A stretch of 64,000 bases of DNA from Epiperipatus broadwayi (lineage: Eukaryota; Onychophora; Udeonychophora; Euonychophora; Peripatidae), in assembly GCA_028023455.1 (NCBI GenBank), contig JAQFVV010006630.1:1-64000 (forward strand), written 5' to 3'. Positions 48,100 through 58,882 of the stretch are shown piece after piece. A model generated the notes under the pieces. The model ran no database searches, had not been told where the DNA came from, and saw only the letters and a program-made list of their open reading frames with translations. The position numbers and the translations under genes are program-made. How positions within the stretch are numbered: the stretch's first letter is position 1; the number at the start of each line of letters is the position of its first letter.

Positions 48100-49848
48100 T
48101 GTAACGGGCACATGACGATCGAAGTCTAAACTTCCCTTTTATGTGTACATAATGGGGAATTCTATAATTCAAAATCATCCACTTTCCGTTACCACAAGCA
48201 GAGAGAAATATGGAAAGAGACGAGTCTATCTCCATATTTGACCGAACCTGTATGCTATATGGATATAGCCCCAGGTTATATTTCCCGATCAACTTTCTCC
48301 CGACTGCTGTAAGATCTGACAGAGTTACAGTGCTTGGATGATTTATAAATTTAACGGAATCAAACACTGCACCCCCAATTTCCACGTGTTAATTCAATAA
48401 TCATAAATAATGAATAATAGTTTTCCCACCCTAAGACTAGACTATCCCTTTTTGGACGTGGCGAAGAATGAGACCAGACAGATTTAAATAGAAAAATATA
48501 TTTAATAGAATAAATCAATCATAAAAAGATCTATAAAACACATTAACATTAAAAAAAACAGATTATGATCTATAGTGCTACAAGAAAAAGAACACATATA
48601 AAAAACTCTTATAAATGATGGTACATTTATAAATTGTCATTCTGGGTATTTATCAAAAAAAATTCAAGAATGTCTTTCTCATTCACAAAAAGCAGATGGT
48701 CATCATCTAAGTAAATGATGTGCACATTGAAATATATAAAAAAATAGTATGTATCTTTACCTAGGTTTTAGTCTCTGAGTTTATCCGACGTCCTCCCGAC
48801 CGCCACGTGGATTTCTCCACTTCTTTAGGAGGGATGGTTGTTTGTAGGTTAGATTTGGTTGTCTATAGCTTCTCAGTGTTAAGGCATCATGGACGAGGCA
48901 TCAAGGACAAGGCAACTAAATGAATCCACCTGCAGGCACTATGATGGCAGTTATTACATCTTGACAAGAACCATTAGTACAGTAAGTCCAGATCGACCAG
49001 TGATCACGATGGCCTTAGCCAGCCATTCTAGATGAAGCACCGATGTTAAAAGTCATATTTGTTAACTATGTCGGTTGATTATTGGAGCTGTGTTTTACCA
49101 CCCTCTCAACATGAAGTCTTTAGCTCTAATCCCTCCTGAAAAACTTTTTTTAATTAAAAAAATTCCACCAGCCTTTGTCCTTCCGATCCTTTGTTTCACT
49201 TTTATTCACACCTTCTTTCTTACTATGCCTTCAGCCATATGTAAATTGGTTCTACCCACTCTCGTAGCTCTATGTACCTTTATTTATTTCAACATTCTTG
49301 ATTTTAATTAAACAGATTTTAATACATGTTTTTTTTTTTTTTTAAATTTGGACAAGCATTTATTATTTTTGTCTACTTCAAATACACTCCATACACGCAT
49401 TTCATTTATCGTCAAATGTGTACTTTAAAACCCAGATCCTTATCTTTTGATCATGTTTAACTTTCTCTGTTTTGCGCGCTATTTAAGGGTTTTTATTTTT
49501 TTTAAACTTTGGTTTTTATTTTTTTTAAACTTTACTTTCTTTCAAAATCGGATTTTAACTTGCATTTTATTTATAATTCTTTATCACTTTATTTTTTAAC
49601 ATACATTTCCAATATCTCAAATTTTATATTTTAATTTCACCAAAACCCGAACTTTGGAGGGTAAAAGATAAGAATCTTTGAATTCTAATTCCCTCTCTTT
49701 TTTTAATTAGTTGAAACATTTCTGTTCTGTAAATTTTTCCAAGCTCGCTTTTTCTTTTTTTTTCTTCTTCCAAACATAAATATTTAATATTCTTTGAATG
49801 TTTAATATTTATATGTGTGACCACAGTATGTGCGATCATCATATTACA
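48100..49848 (-). repeat. LTR, left copy (3' LTR of the minus-strand element)
   Basis: 1749 bases from TGTAACGGGC to ATATTACA. Matches 53443-55182 over the full length. The frames at 48080-48385, 49075-49311 and 49624-49842 lie within the LTR; the first has a counterpart at 53399-53728 only because LTRs are copies. On the minus strand ACCTAGGTAAAG (48757-48768 region) is a good splice-donor match present in both LTRs. Confidence 0.92.
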
Positions 49849-49863
49849 CCATTCCCCTCCTTT
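49849..49863 (-). other. Polypurine tract
   Basis: The minus strand reads AAAGGAGGGGAATGG immediately before the 3' LTR, the expected place for the primer of plus-strand DNA synthesis. One T interrupts the purines. Confidence 0.82.
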
Positions 49864-51139
49864 AAAATTTTTTTGTAAAAAAAAATTTTAAATTTTTGCA
49901 TCGAACGCTAGATGCTCCCAACTACTGTTCAAACCTTTTAGATTTATGCATTCCTAAGATGATTTAGTGATGAGGTTAATCTCTAGAGAGGCAACCAGGT
50001 AAATTATATCTCTTTCTTGATGACCCAACCAGCATTGCTGAACCAATTTTAATCTTGTCATTAGCATTACATGCCTTTTATTCCTGCCTCATACTCGTAT
50101 ATACAGGTTCGGATCCACAGGATATCTCTGTGACCCGATTAAACCTGTTCATACATCACATCCTGCAAATGATAAACCCCTAAGTGCCAACTCTGGTCAC
50201 TATTACCAAGGTGGGTTGGGAGGCTGGCATCTTTTCGTCCAACTCATCCATAAGCTCAGTATATTTTCTGATAGCTCTTAATTTATACAAGGGGTTCTTT
50301 CCCCCATAGACTGGTCTCTGTACCATTGACTCGCGATATCTGTCCAATATCTAACTGGAAATCTTAATCCAGTGAGTCATTATGAGAATGGGATCTCCGT
50401 CCCTGTGTTCTCTGTACGATAAAATTTGGTGCACTGCAGAACATACACGAATGAATAACGAAGAAGGCATCACCCAATACTGTTCAGACCTATCTACCAA
50501 TATCTAAACCTACATGCCTTCAGCCTCTATCTATGACCTCACACTATTATTTATCATATGCTTTCTTATTTTATCATAATGTCCTTCATCCCTTTTTCCA
50601 CTTATCGGCTCATCATTTCTTTCTGCTATCAGGATCAATATTACAGTCCATTCTCCATGACTCATAGTCCATTTCCATTTCCAATCTTGTTATCAGTAAA
50701 TCCTTCCTTTATCTGTGATTGCCCTTAAGTCTTATCTGGTGGTTGTCATCCTCTATTGACATCACCTCTGCCTCCTCTGGGATGCGAGGTTTGCTCCCTA
50801 GGCTCATGGCCCTCTGTCCTGTCATATGGATGCTTACATTCCATCTCCCATCTCTGTCATCCAGTTTCCTGCCTTCTCAGGTTCCATCCCATAGAATATC
50901 CTCGGTTTTCTTGCCATTATCCTTCCCCAGGATCCCATCCATTCTTTACTATCGGGTCCAGATTGCCATCTATCTTCCTTTTGGTTGTCCCTGGTGGTGT
51001 CCAATGCACTCAGCAATATGGCCACCTGATCCACCGTCTTCCTCTCTGTACTGATTAGAGTTCATTCTATATCCTTTGGAAACCCGGGCCTAATTATCCG
51101 GAATATCTGCATCTCAGATAATGGATTTGCAGTCATCAT
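49864..51139 (-). other. LTR-element interior downstream of gag, no pol motif found
   Basis: About 1.3 kb of less AT-rich sequence with short minus-strand open pieces, for example 50834-51034 (66 residues, continuing the region after the capsid-like part) and a piece around 50200-50320 reading KYTELMDELDEKMP. Stops separate them. No aspartic protease DSG/DTG, no RT YxDD, no integrase HHCC was found. The plus-strand frames at 50719-51054 and 50756-51058 are complements of this region. It may be the end of gag and an untranslated segment, or a remnant left after pol was deleted. Confidence 0.55.
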
Positions 51140-52149
51140 TCATAACTTAGCCACTTGATAATGGAAGAATGTTATAAATGGTTCCTCCAGTCTCCATTTA
51201 ACCTGTTTTATACGATGCAACATATCTTCTTGGAGTTCCTCACTCCAATAACTGGTCTTCAGTGCTTTATGATATCCTGCAAATGTTATGGGTTTCTGGA
51301 ACAGTGAGTTCCACCAGACTTGAGATTCACCCTGCAAATGGCTGCAGGTGACTGCTATCTTGGCCTCCTCACTCATTCTACCAAATTTGAAGTACCATTC
51401 CAGGCTGTTCAAATGCTCCATCGGGCTTTCTCCAGGGTTTCCAGTGAAGACTTGGATCTTCAGAAATTGGTGGAAGCCCACAGGATAATCCATGCAATTT
51501 CCAGATCTCACCATTCTACATTCTCCACTGGTTCTTGGTCCTATGCCCTCTATGTTGGAATTGGTGCTGCTATTGGCTGACCTCCTTATACTCTCTTCAA
51601 CTTTTGTATTTAACCCTGCTACTACCTTCACCACCTGACTTAAATTCTCCTACACACTCATCATCATCATTCTATGATCCTCCACTCTGACTACTTCCAC
51701 CTCTTCATCTGTCTTATCTCCCTTTCTAGTCACCCTATGTCCTTCTCCCAATCCAATCTTGCTGACTCTCTACCTCTGTCCTCAACTATTTCTGATTCCT
51801 CATATGCACATGGCCCCTTAGTCCTTTGTTCATCCCTCTTAATCTTTTGGTGAAATCCATCCCATGTGTCCTTAGCCTTTGATTGCTGGATGACCTCATT
51901 TCTCATTTCTTCCCTGACTTAAGCCATTCTTTTCCGGTTGTCTGTTTTTACCTTTACCATCCATTCTTCTATCCTTCTCTCTTGTTTATCCACGAATTCT
52001 TTCATGAATTGTTCTTGCTCCACCTTCATTTGCTTTAACATATCCATGATATTACCATAGGCTATTGTATCCATTACTTTCATCTCCTCTTCATTTCCTT
52101 CTTTTACTTCCTTTCTTGATGTTCCATTTTGGCTTGAGCCCTTGTACAC
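51140..52149 (-). pseudogene. Gag of LTR retrotransposon (broken)
   Basis: Two minus-strand open pieces: an N-terminal one (51919-52149, 76 residues) rich in Glu/Lys/Met with heptad-like spacing (MLKQMKVEQEQFMKEFVDKQ), and a capsid-like one (51140-51634, 164 residues) with the Retrotrans_gag pattern: FTGNPGESPMEHLNSLEWYF, then AKIAVTCSHLQGESQVWWNS, then WSEELQEDMLHRIKQVKW. Between them the frame continues as charged sequence (WDGFHQKIKRDEQR) but with stops and a frame change at ~51640-51920. No zinc knuckle was seen after the capsid part. Its role would be forming the particle that packages element RNA. The copy is not translatable as one protein. Confidence 0.8.
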
Positions 52150-53419
52150 ATAAATATGATTTTTTATTTAACCCTTCTTTATATCTGGAATGATTATTAC
52201 TACTATTGATCTCTTCTGACTCGACTTATACCCAACTTCTTTCGACTGACTTTATGTTTTCATTCTGATTAACTTTAGTATCTGTATTATTTATCGATTA
52301 GCATTCAGATCGCTAGCCAACCCAAACATCTGCACTCTGGTTCATCCTCTTGTTCTCCTGCCTTAGGTTCACCCGACTGCTTGTCCACCTTGATGATTGT
52401 CCTCTATTTTCCCCTCTCATCTACCTCTGACCCCTATACCTCAATTAAATGATGCACTATATTTCTTTTAAATTTAACTTACTTAAATACTATACTCGTT
52501 CCTCTGTTAATGATATACATTATAAATTCATTTTATTTGACTGTATCTCCAACATTACCCTTCCAATATATATATTTTTTCTACTCCTACGTTTATAAAA
52601 TTCAGCCACTTAAGGTTACGACTGTTTTAAGCAAGATCATACACACATATATTTTTTTTTATCTTACACCTGCAACCATTCTAGAATCACATATATATAT
52701 ATTTCACTTAACTAAAAGATGCGACAATACTTATAGTTTCTTCAATTTAACTTATACACGCGAATTCCTTTTATCATTAAATATTTTATTTTCCGCTTAA
52801 CTAGGACACATGATTATTAATTCACACATATCTTTCTTCATCTAACTTAGTTTCGACTATTTTAATCATTTAACCTTTATAACTACAACATTACTGAAAC
52901 TGTTTCACTATTTCTAACTTAACTATTTTATGTTTTCATTAATTAGTTACATCCAGATAATCTATTCTTTCACTTTACTGGGCTATGCGACTATTTTTTT
53001 CTATTATTTAGCGTAAACTTTCATGAAACTTTGTGTTATTCTCTTTCTTTTTTTTTTGAAATGATTTATATTACATTGCAGCATTCATTTGATATAATCA
53101 GTTCCTTGTTCGTTACAACTTGTCTAAATATTCTGGTCTCCGATGATATCCCTCACTGCGCATTTCAAACTTTGGTAATAATAACAAAAAAATAATTCCC
53201 CCCTCTTTCTATTCTTTGTACACATTTGACATGAAACGCTCGTATAGAGTATCATAAAATAAAACCTATCCCCTTCATCTTCGCTTCTCGCCACTTTAAC
53301 TTACAATGCTAATTTTATATATTGAAACACATATATATATATTTTTTCTATGTTTAGAAAATATTTACATTATCTTATGAAATTATAACACGTGATTATT
53401 AATTGTGCAGAAATTTCAG
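52150..53419 (-). other. Leader region of the LTR element
   Basis: About 1.27 kb between primer-binding site and gag, pyrimidine-rich on the plus strand, no open frame of note (52510-52800 is a plus-strand composition artefact). It would hold the packaging signal if the element is or was mobilised. Confidence 0.5.
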
Positions 53420-53437
53420 ATCCCAGACTGGCCCCCA
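53420..53437 (-). other. tRNA primer-binding site
   Basis: The minus strand reads TGGGGGCCAGTCTGGGAT, starting 5 bases after the 5' LTR. By comparison with the well-known 18-base proline-tRNA primer site of murine-type retroviruses, 15 of 18 positions agree, so tRNA-Pro is the likeliest primer. A host tRNA set would be needed to confirm. Confidence 0.75.
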
Positions 53438-53442
53438 AAATA

Positions 53443-55182
53443 TGTAAAGGGCACACAATGATCGAAGGCTAAACTTCCCTTTTATATGTACATAATGGGG
53501 AATTCTATAATTCAAAATTGTCCACTTTCCGTTACCGCAAGCAGAGAGAAATACAGAAATAGACAAGTCTATCTCCATATTTGACCGAACTTGTATGCCA
53601 TATGGATATAGCCCCAGGTTATATTTCCCGATCAACTTTCTCCCGACTGCTGTAAGATCTGACAGAGTTACAGCGCTTGGATGATTTATAAATTTAATGG
53701 AATCAAACACTGCACCCCCAATTTCCATGTGTTAATTCAATAATCAAAAAAAAAAAGAATAATAGTTTTCCCACCCTAAGACTAGACTATCCCTTTTTGG
53801 ACGTGGCGAAGAACGAGACCAGACAGATTTAAATAGAAAAATATATTTATTAGAATAAATCAATCATAAAAAGATCTATAAAACACATTAACATTAAATA
53901 AAACAGATTATGATCTATAGTGCTACAAGAAAAAGAACACACAAAAAAAACTCTTATAAATGATGGTACATTTATAAATCGTCATTCTGGGTATTTATCA
54001 AAAAAAATTCAAGAATGTCTTTCTCATTCACAAAAAGCAGGTGGTCATCGTCTAAGTAAACGATGTGCACATTGAAATATATAAAAAATAGTATGTATCT
54101 TTACCTAGGTTTTAGTCTCTGAATTTATCCGACATCCTGCCGACCGCCATGTGGATTTCTCCACTTCTTTAGGAGGGACGGTCACTCGTAGGTTAGATTT
54201 GGTTGTGTGTAGCTTCTCAGTGTTAAGGCATCACAGACGAGGCATCAAGGTCAAGGCATCGAGGACAAGTCAACTAAATGAATCCACTGGCAGACGCTAT
54301 GATGGTGGTTATTACATCTTGACAAGAACCATTAGTACAGTAAGTCCGGATCGACCAGCGATCACAATGGCCTTAGACAGCCATTCTAGATGAAGCACCG
54401 ATGTTAAAAGTCATATTTGTTAACTATATCGGTTGATTATCGGAGCTGTGTTTTACCACCCTCTCAACACGAAGTCTCTAGCTCTAATCCCTCCTGAAAA
54501 ACTTTTTTTTTTAATTTAAAAAATTCCACCAGCCTTTGTCCTTCCGATCCTTTGTTTCACTTTTATTCACACCTTCTTTCTTACTATGCCTTCAGCCATA
54601 TGTAAATTGGTTCTACCCACTCTCGTAGCACTATGTACCTTTATTTATTTCAATATTCTTGATTTTAATTAAACAGATTTTAATACGTTTTTCTTTTTTT
54701 TTTTTTTTAAATTTGGACAAGCATTTATTATTTCTGTTTATATCCTGCTTCAAATACACTCCATACACGCATTTCGTTTATCGTCAAATGTGTACTTTAA
54801 AACCCAGATCCTTATCTTTTGATCATTACTAACTTTCTCTGTTTTGCACGCTATTTAAGGGTTTTTATTTTTTTTAAACTTTACTTTCTTTCAAAATCAG
54901 ATTTGCATTTTATTTATATTTCTTTATCACTTTATTTTTTAACATACATTTCCAATATCTCTAATTTTATATTTTAATTTCACCAAAACCCGAACTTTGG
55001 AGAGTAAAAGATAAGAATCTTTTGATTCTAATTCCCTCTCTTTTTTTAATTAGTTGAAACATTTCTTTGTTCTGTAAATTTTTTCAAGCTCGCTTTTTCT
55101 TTTTTTTCTTCCAAACATAATATTTAATATTCTTTGAATGTTTAATATTTATATGTGTGACCGCAGTATGTGCGATCATCAC
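53443..55182 (-). repeat. LTR, right copy (5' LTR of the minus-strand element)
   Basis: Begins TGTAAAGGGC and ends GATCATCACA; the left copy has GATCATCATATTACA at the same place, so five bases are missing here. Transcription of the element would start within it on the minus strand. The frames at 53399-53728 and 54151-54393 are readings of LTR sequence. Confidence 0.91.
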
Positions 55183-55206
55183 AATATATATCTATATATA
55201 TATATA

Positions 55207-58200
55207 ATGCTGCTTAATGATATTGCTGTTAATGTTAGGGGTTTAAATTCTATTTCTAGAGTTTATGCTATAATGCATGGGCTTCAGAAATGCAATTTTC
55301 ATTTTGTATGCTTTGGAGAGACGAAGCTACATAATCATTCCAGTTATCAAATTCGTGATTTAATGCAAAATCTTGGTTCATTTTATTATGTTCCTAATAT
55401 ATCTGTTTAATCCAGTGTCACATTACTTGTCAGTAAGCATCTTGCTTTTAATGATATCAAAATCATGCACTTGGATCATGATTTTTTGATGACCAATATT
55501 ACATTTGGAAGTTTTACTCTAAATATCATTTATTTATATGTTAAGAGTGAGTTCCTCTTTGCTCATTCTACATTTAATAAAATTAATTTTCTTTTGTCTT
55601 CTAATTCTTCTCCAACTATATTTCTTGGTGGTTTCAATATGTGTTACATGCATTTTAATAATATATTCCTACATCTTTTTAATAGAGTATTTTTATCTGG
55701 TGAAGGTGTTTTCCTCTTAATGCATTTTCCTTTTATACTCGTCACACCACTTCTTTAATTGATCTTCTTTACTATTCTCCTGAAGTTCACCTCGACATTT
55801 CAGCAAAGCTTCGGGTTGTTCCTTTCTCAGATCATTTGGCTATGCATGTTGCATTGTTGATTTATACTTACTTCCTTTGTTGCTCAGTCTCGTAGTTCTT
55901 TTACAATAAGGTTCTTAAATAGATTAACAGCTTCTGCTTCAAATTTTTTGGAGGCATATATTCTTTTTAGAAAAGTGGATATTCTTTCATTACCTGCCAT
56001 ATCGGCATGGTCTTCTTTTGTTGGTATTCTCAGTTCTATTATTAATTCTTATACTAGAAAGACAAAGGTCCAATGTTTTTACTTAAGCAATCAGATGATA
56101 TTTCATCCAAACTTTCTAATCTTTCTTCTTTTGATTCTACCATAGTAAATATTATGCAACTTAAAGTGCAATATCATGCATGATATACAGAAATCTCTTG
56201 CTCATTATGTGGCTATTAAATGGTCTAAAATTTTTCTTCAAAATCATCATAACTGGACACGAAGTTATATTAGGTGGGCTTTAGGTGCTTATTCTAGACC
56301 TAGTCCATTAATGATTGACATAGGAAATAAAGTATGTTCTGGCCCTATTATGTTGCTTGAACTATGTAATCATTTCAAAAATAAGCTTCAAATGTTGCCT
56401 TTTAAAATTTGGTGACATCTGGAATGAATCTGAGCTTGATTCTAGTCATAATATAACTGAAACTATGATTACTCAAAAATTAAATTCGTTTCCAGACAAT
56501 ATACATCCTGGGATTCATGGTATTCCCAGGTTTGTCTTCTTCATCTTTCATTCTTTACAGCTCCAATAGTTTGTAATATGGTTGATATTCTAGCTAAAGA
56601 TTTTGTGAATATTCCTGATCTCTATCCAGTGGCGATGGTCCCTTTTCTTAAGAAGAAATTAACTCTTTCTCCATTATCTAATTTTCATCCTATTTCTATG
56701 ACACCTCTTTTAATAAAGACTATTGAATCTATTGTTAAAGATCATATACAGAATAATATTTATCTTCATTTATCAAAATTTCAATTTGCAAAGAAGGGTC
56801 ATTCAACAACTGAAGCTGTTCAGCCTTTTCTTCTTCTTATTGAGTATATTAGACATCATAATAAATCAAAACCTGTGGTCATTCAGCTGTACTTTACATC
56901 AGCCTTTGATTGTGTTCTTCCTTGTTTTGTTTCAGACCTTTTGTGAATATTCCTAATCTCTATCCAGTGGCGATGGTCCTTTTTCTTAAGAAGAAATTAA
57001 CTCCTTCTCCATTATCTAATTTTCATCCTATTTCTATGACACCTCTTTTAATAAAGACTATTGAATCTATTGTTAAAGATCATATACAGAATAATATTTA
57101 TCTTCATTTATCAAAATTTCAATTTGCAAAGAAGGGTCATTCAACAACTGAAGCTGTTCAGCCTTTTCTTCTTCTTATTGAGTATATTAGATGTCATAAT
57201 AAATCAAAACCTGTGGTCATTCATCTGTACTTTACATCAGCCTTTGATTGTGTTCTTCCTTGTTTTGTTTCAGACTCTTTGGGATTATCAGGTTCCTACT
57301 CCATATGTCCATATTATAGCCAATCTTCTACTTAGCAGGTCCATCTTTACTTCATTGGATGGTAAACTTGCAGATGGTTTTTGTCTGCATCTCTCAGTGC
57401 CACAGGATCTCCTCTTGCCACATTATGTTTTATTACATATTTAAATCCGTTACTTTTACAGATATAATCTAAACTGCCTGGTATCTATGTTCCTGCTCTT
57501 AAACAGACTATTCATCATATTTCTTATGTTGATGATGTCTCTGTCTTTTTTCCTGATAAATCTTTTCTTCCAGCTTTGTTGCAAATATTGGACTCTTTTT
57601 CTAATACTTTTAATCTTCATATTGTGGAAAATTAAATTTGGTTTGTCAATTATTTCAACTTTCACAGCCAAGCCCGTCTTTCCTTGGCTTTCCAATAGTT
57701 TTGTCTTGTTCAGTAATTACAATGAAGATTCAAAATATTATTCTTGATAAAACAAAAAGGATAGTTGCATCGCCTGTCAATATAAACATTTCACTTATGG
57801 CTAGGGTTACACTCTTGAACTCTTTGGTCTACTCAAGGCTTAGTTATTATTTACCAATTATTAGGCCAACGAAGCATTTTGAGAGGGCTATAAATTTGCT
57901 TTGTTCAAAATTATTTTGGAAAAACAGGATGGTAGCCATCAGTATTGCTAAAATTCAAATGCCAAAGCTTTTAAATGGTCTAGGTTTGCACTTGGTGTCA
58001 ACTCTATATCTCCAGAGATCTATATCTTCTTCATGTAACTTGTCTAAAGCTTGCTCAGTTATCTCTTCCTTTGGTTATTGATCCTACAGATACACCACCC
58101 CCATTTTTAAGTAATTGGATTGCTGATTTATAGAAGTTGATTATCAAGTTGATACCCTCATTTAAGTTGTGCTTGATGGGAAATTGACATTCTGGGATGT

Positions 58201-58696
58201 TTATAAATTAAAATTTCCACATTATACTGTTTTTTTGCCTTCATTAGGTATTTCAAATAAAGTTCTCTTGCATAAAATGAAACTTCTTTTCATTGAAGCA
58301 AGACATGTTGATTTTGTACTTAAACTGAATTTAAATGCTCTCCCAATAAGTTATTTTTTAGTGACCAGCAGAGGCTTCATTAGGATTTCATCTCAGTGTC
58401 AGTTGTGTAGATTACATGATGAGACAATACACCATATTTTCTATATTTGTCCTACTCTTAAATCGATTAGGGACTTTATTGTTGTGATTGTCACTCTGGA
58501 TCTTAGGGATGCTCTTTCTGTTTCTAATACTCTCAAGAAGGGATCTTTTGCAGCAATAAGATTATCTATCTTTATAACATTTTCTTTATGGTTGACACAT
58601 TGCAGGCTCATCTTTGGTCATTCTCAGGACTCGACTCTGTCTTTATCAAGCTTTTTGACCAAGTCAAGCAGCAAGACTCTCTGCTTTCACCTGTGA
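55207..58696 (+). pseudogene. LINE ORF2: endonuclease-reverse transcriptase (broken)
   Basis: Starts at the ATG at 55207, just right of the LTR element. Endonuclease pieces: NVRGLNS (~55230), CFGETKL (~55311), LGGFNM replacing the usual GDFN (~55627) and, after a frame change, VPFSDHLAMH (~55820). RT pieces: SPLSNFHPISMTPLL, QFAKKGHSTTEA, YFTSAFDCV, then LSVPQDLLLP in the place of the usual PQG motif, and YVDD at 57525-57536. C-terminal pieces: LLNSLVYSRLSYY (~57815) and a finger CQLCRLHDETIHHIFYIC (~58400-58455), ending at 58696. The frame is broken by several stops and indels, by a 338-base tandem duplication (56601-57276), and the GDFN Asp is lost. Confidence 0.86.
56601..57276. repeat. 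338-base tandem duplication inside LINE RT domain
   Basis: Copy 1 at 56601-56938, copy 2 at 56939-57276. Both open TTTTGTGAATATTCCT and end TTGTTTTGTTTCAGAC. By eye they differ at about six positions. 338 is not a multiple of 3, so the reading frame shifts at the junction. It covers the NFHPIS to SAFDCV part of the RT. Confidence 0.93.
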
Positions 58697-58867
58697 GTCT
58701 ACATGATGATACTTGGGTGAAAGTTTTATTTTCCTCTTAGTCTTATTAAGATACCCTTTTCTCTGCATTGACTTTTTCAAGTTTCATTCTGAATGCTATG
58801 TAATTTTTTTTATAAAGTTTAACTGTAAATTACTATGTTACTATGTTTAATAAATTTATTTTAAAAC

Positions 58868-58882
58868 AAATCTAACAGTAAT
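58868..58882. repeat. Target-site duplication, right (L1/Tx1-like LINE)
   Basis: AAATCTAACAGTAAT, identical to 47574-47588; marks the 3' end of the LINE. Confidence 0.88.

Larger units (their letters stand above)
48100..55182 (-). mobile_element. Non-autonomous LTR retrotransposon (Gypsy/Ty3-like) nested in LINE
   Basis: A 7.1-kb element on the minus strand. Two long direct repeats (48100-49848 and 53443-55182) begin TGTAA; the left copy ends TTACA, giving TGTAA/TTACA terminal inverted repeats, while the right copy ends CACA after losing five bases. On the coding strand a primer-binding site lies 5 bases after the 5' LTR (53420-53437) and a polypurine tract directly precedes the 3' LTR (49849-49863). 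The interior is only ~3.6 kb, with gag remains but no protease, RT, RNase H or integrase motif that I can find. The LTRs are alike but not identical: about 20 differences in the first ~330 bases by eye, mostly transitions. It inserted in the AT-repeat spacer between LINE ORF1 and ORF2, so the target duplication (ATAT-like) is not informative. Confidence 0.87.
47589..58867 (+). mobile_element. L1/Tx1-like LINE, split by an LTR retrotransposon
   Basis: Plus-strand LINE flanked by an exact 15-base target duplication. Without the nested element (48100-55182) it measures about 4.2 kb: a 3' part of ORF1, a short spacer, then ORF2 with endonuclease, reverse transcriptase and a C-terminal zinc-finger segment, and a short 3' tail with AATAAA (58849-58854 region), lacking a long poly(A). 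The left boundary falls inside ORF1, so the copy is 5'-truncated. All reading frames are damaged. Assignment to the L1/Tx1 group rests on the two-ORF layout and on the C-terminal region (LLNSLVYSRLSYY, LFWKNR, LLNGLGLHL) plus the CxxC...H...C finger; the exact clade needs phylogeny. Confidence 0.88.

Noticed and set aside
48080-48385. A pair of similar ~100-residue minus-strand frames (48080-48385 and 53399-53728) that look like a conserved small gene
   Set aside because: Both lie in the two LTRs of one element, so the similarity reflects LTR duplication, not protein conservation.
50719-51058. Two overlapping plus-strand frames of 100-111 residues
   Set aside because: Complement of the less AT-rich LTR-element interior. 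The gag homology is on the minus strand.
57456-57695. 79-residue minus-strand basic frame
   Set aside because: Complement of the LINE RT catalytic region; no independent support.
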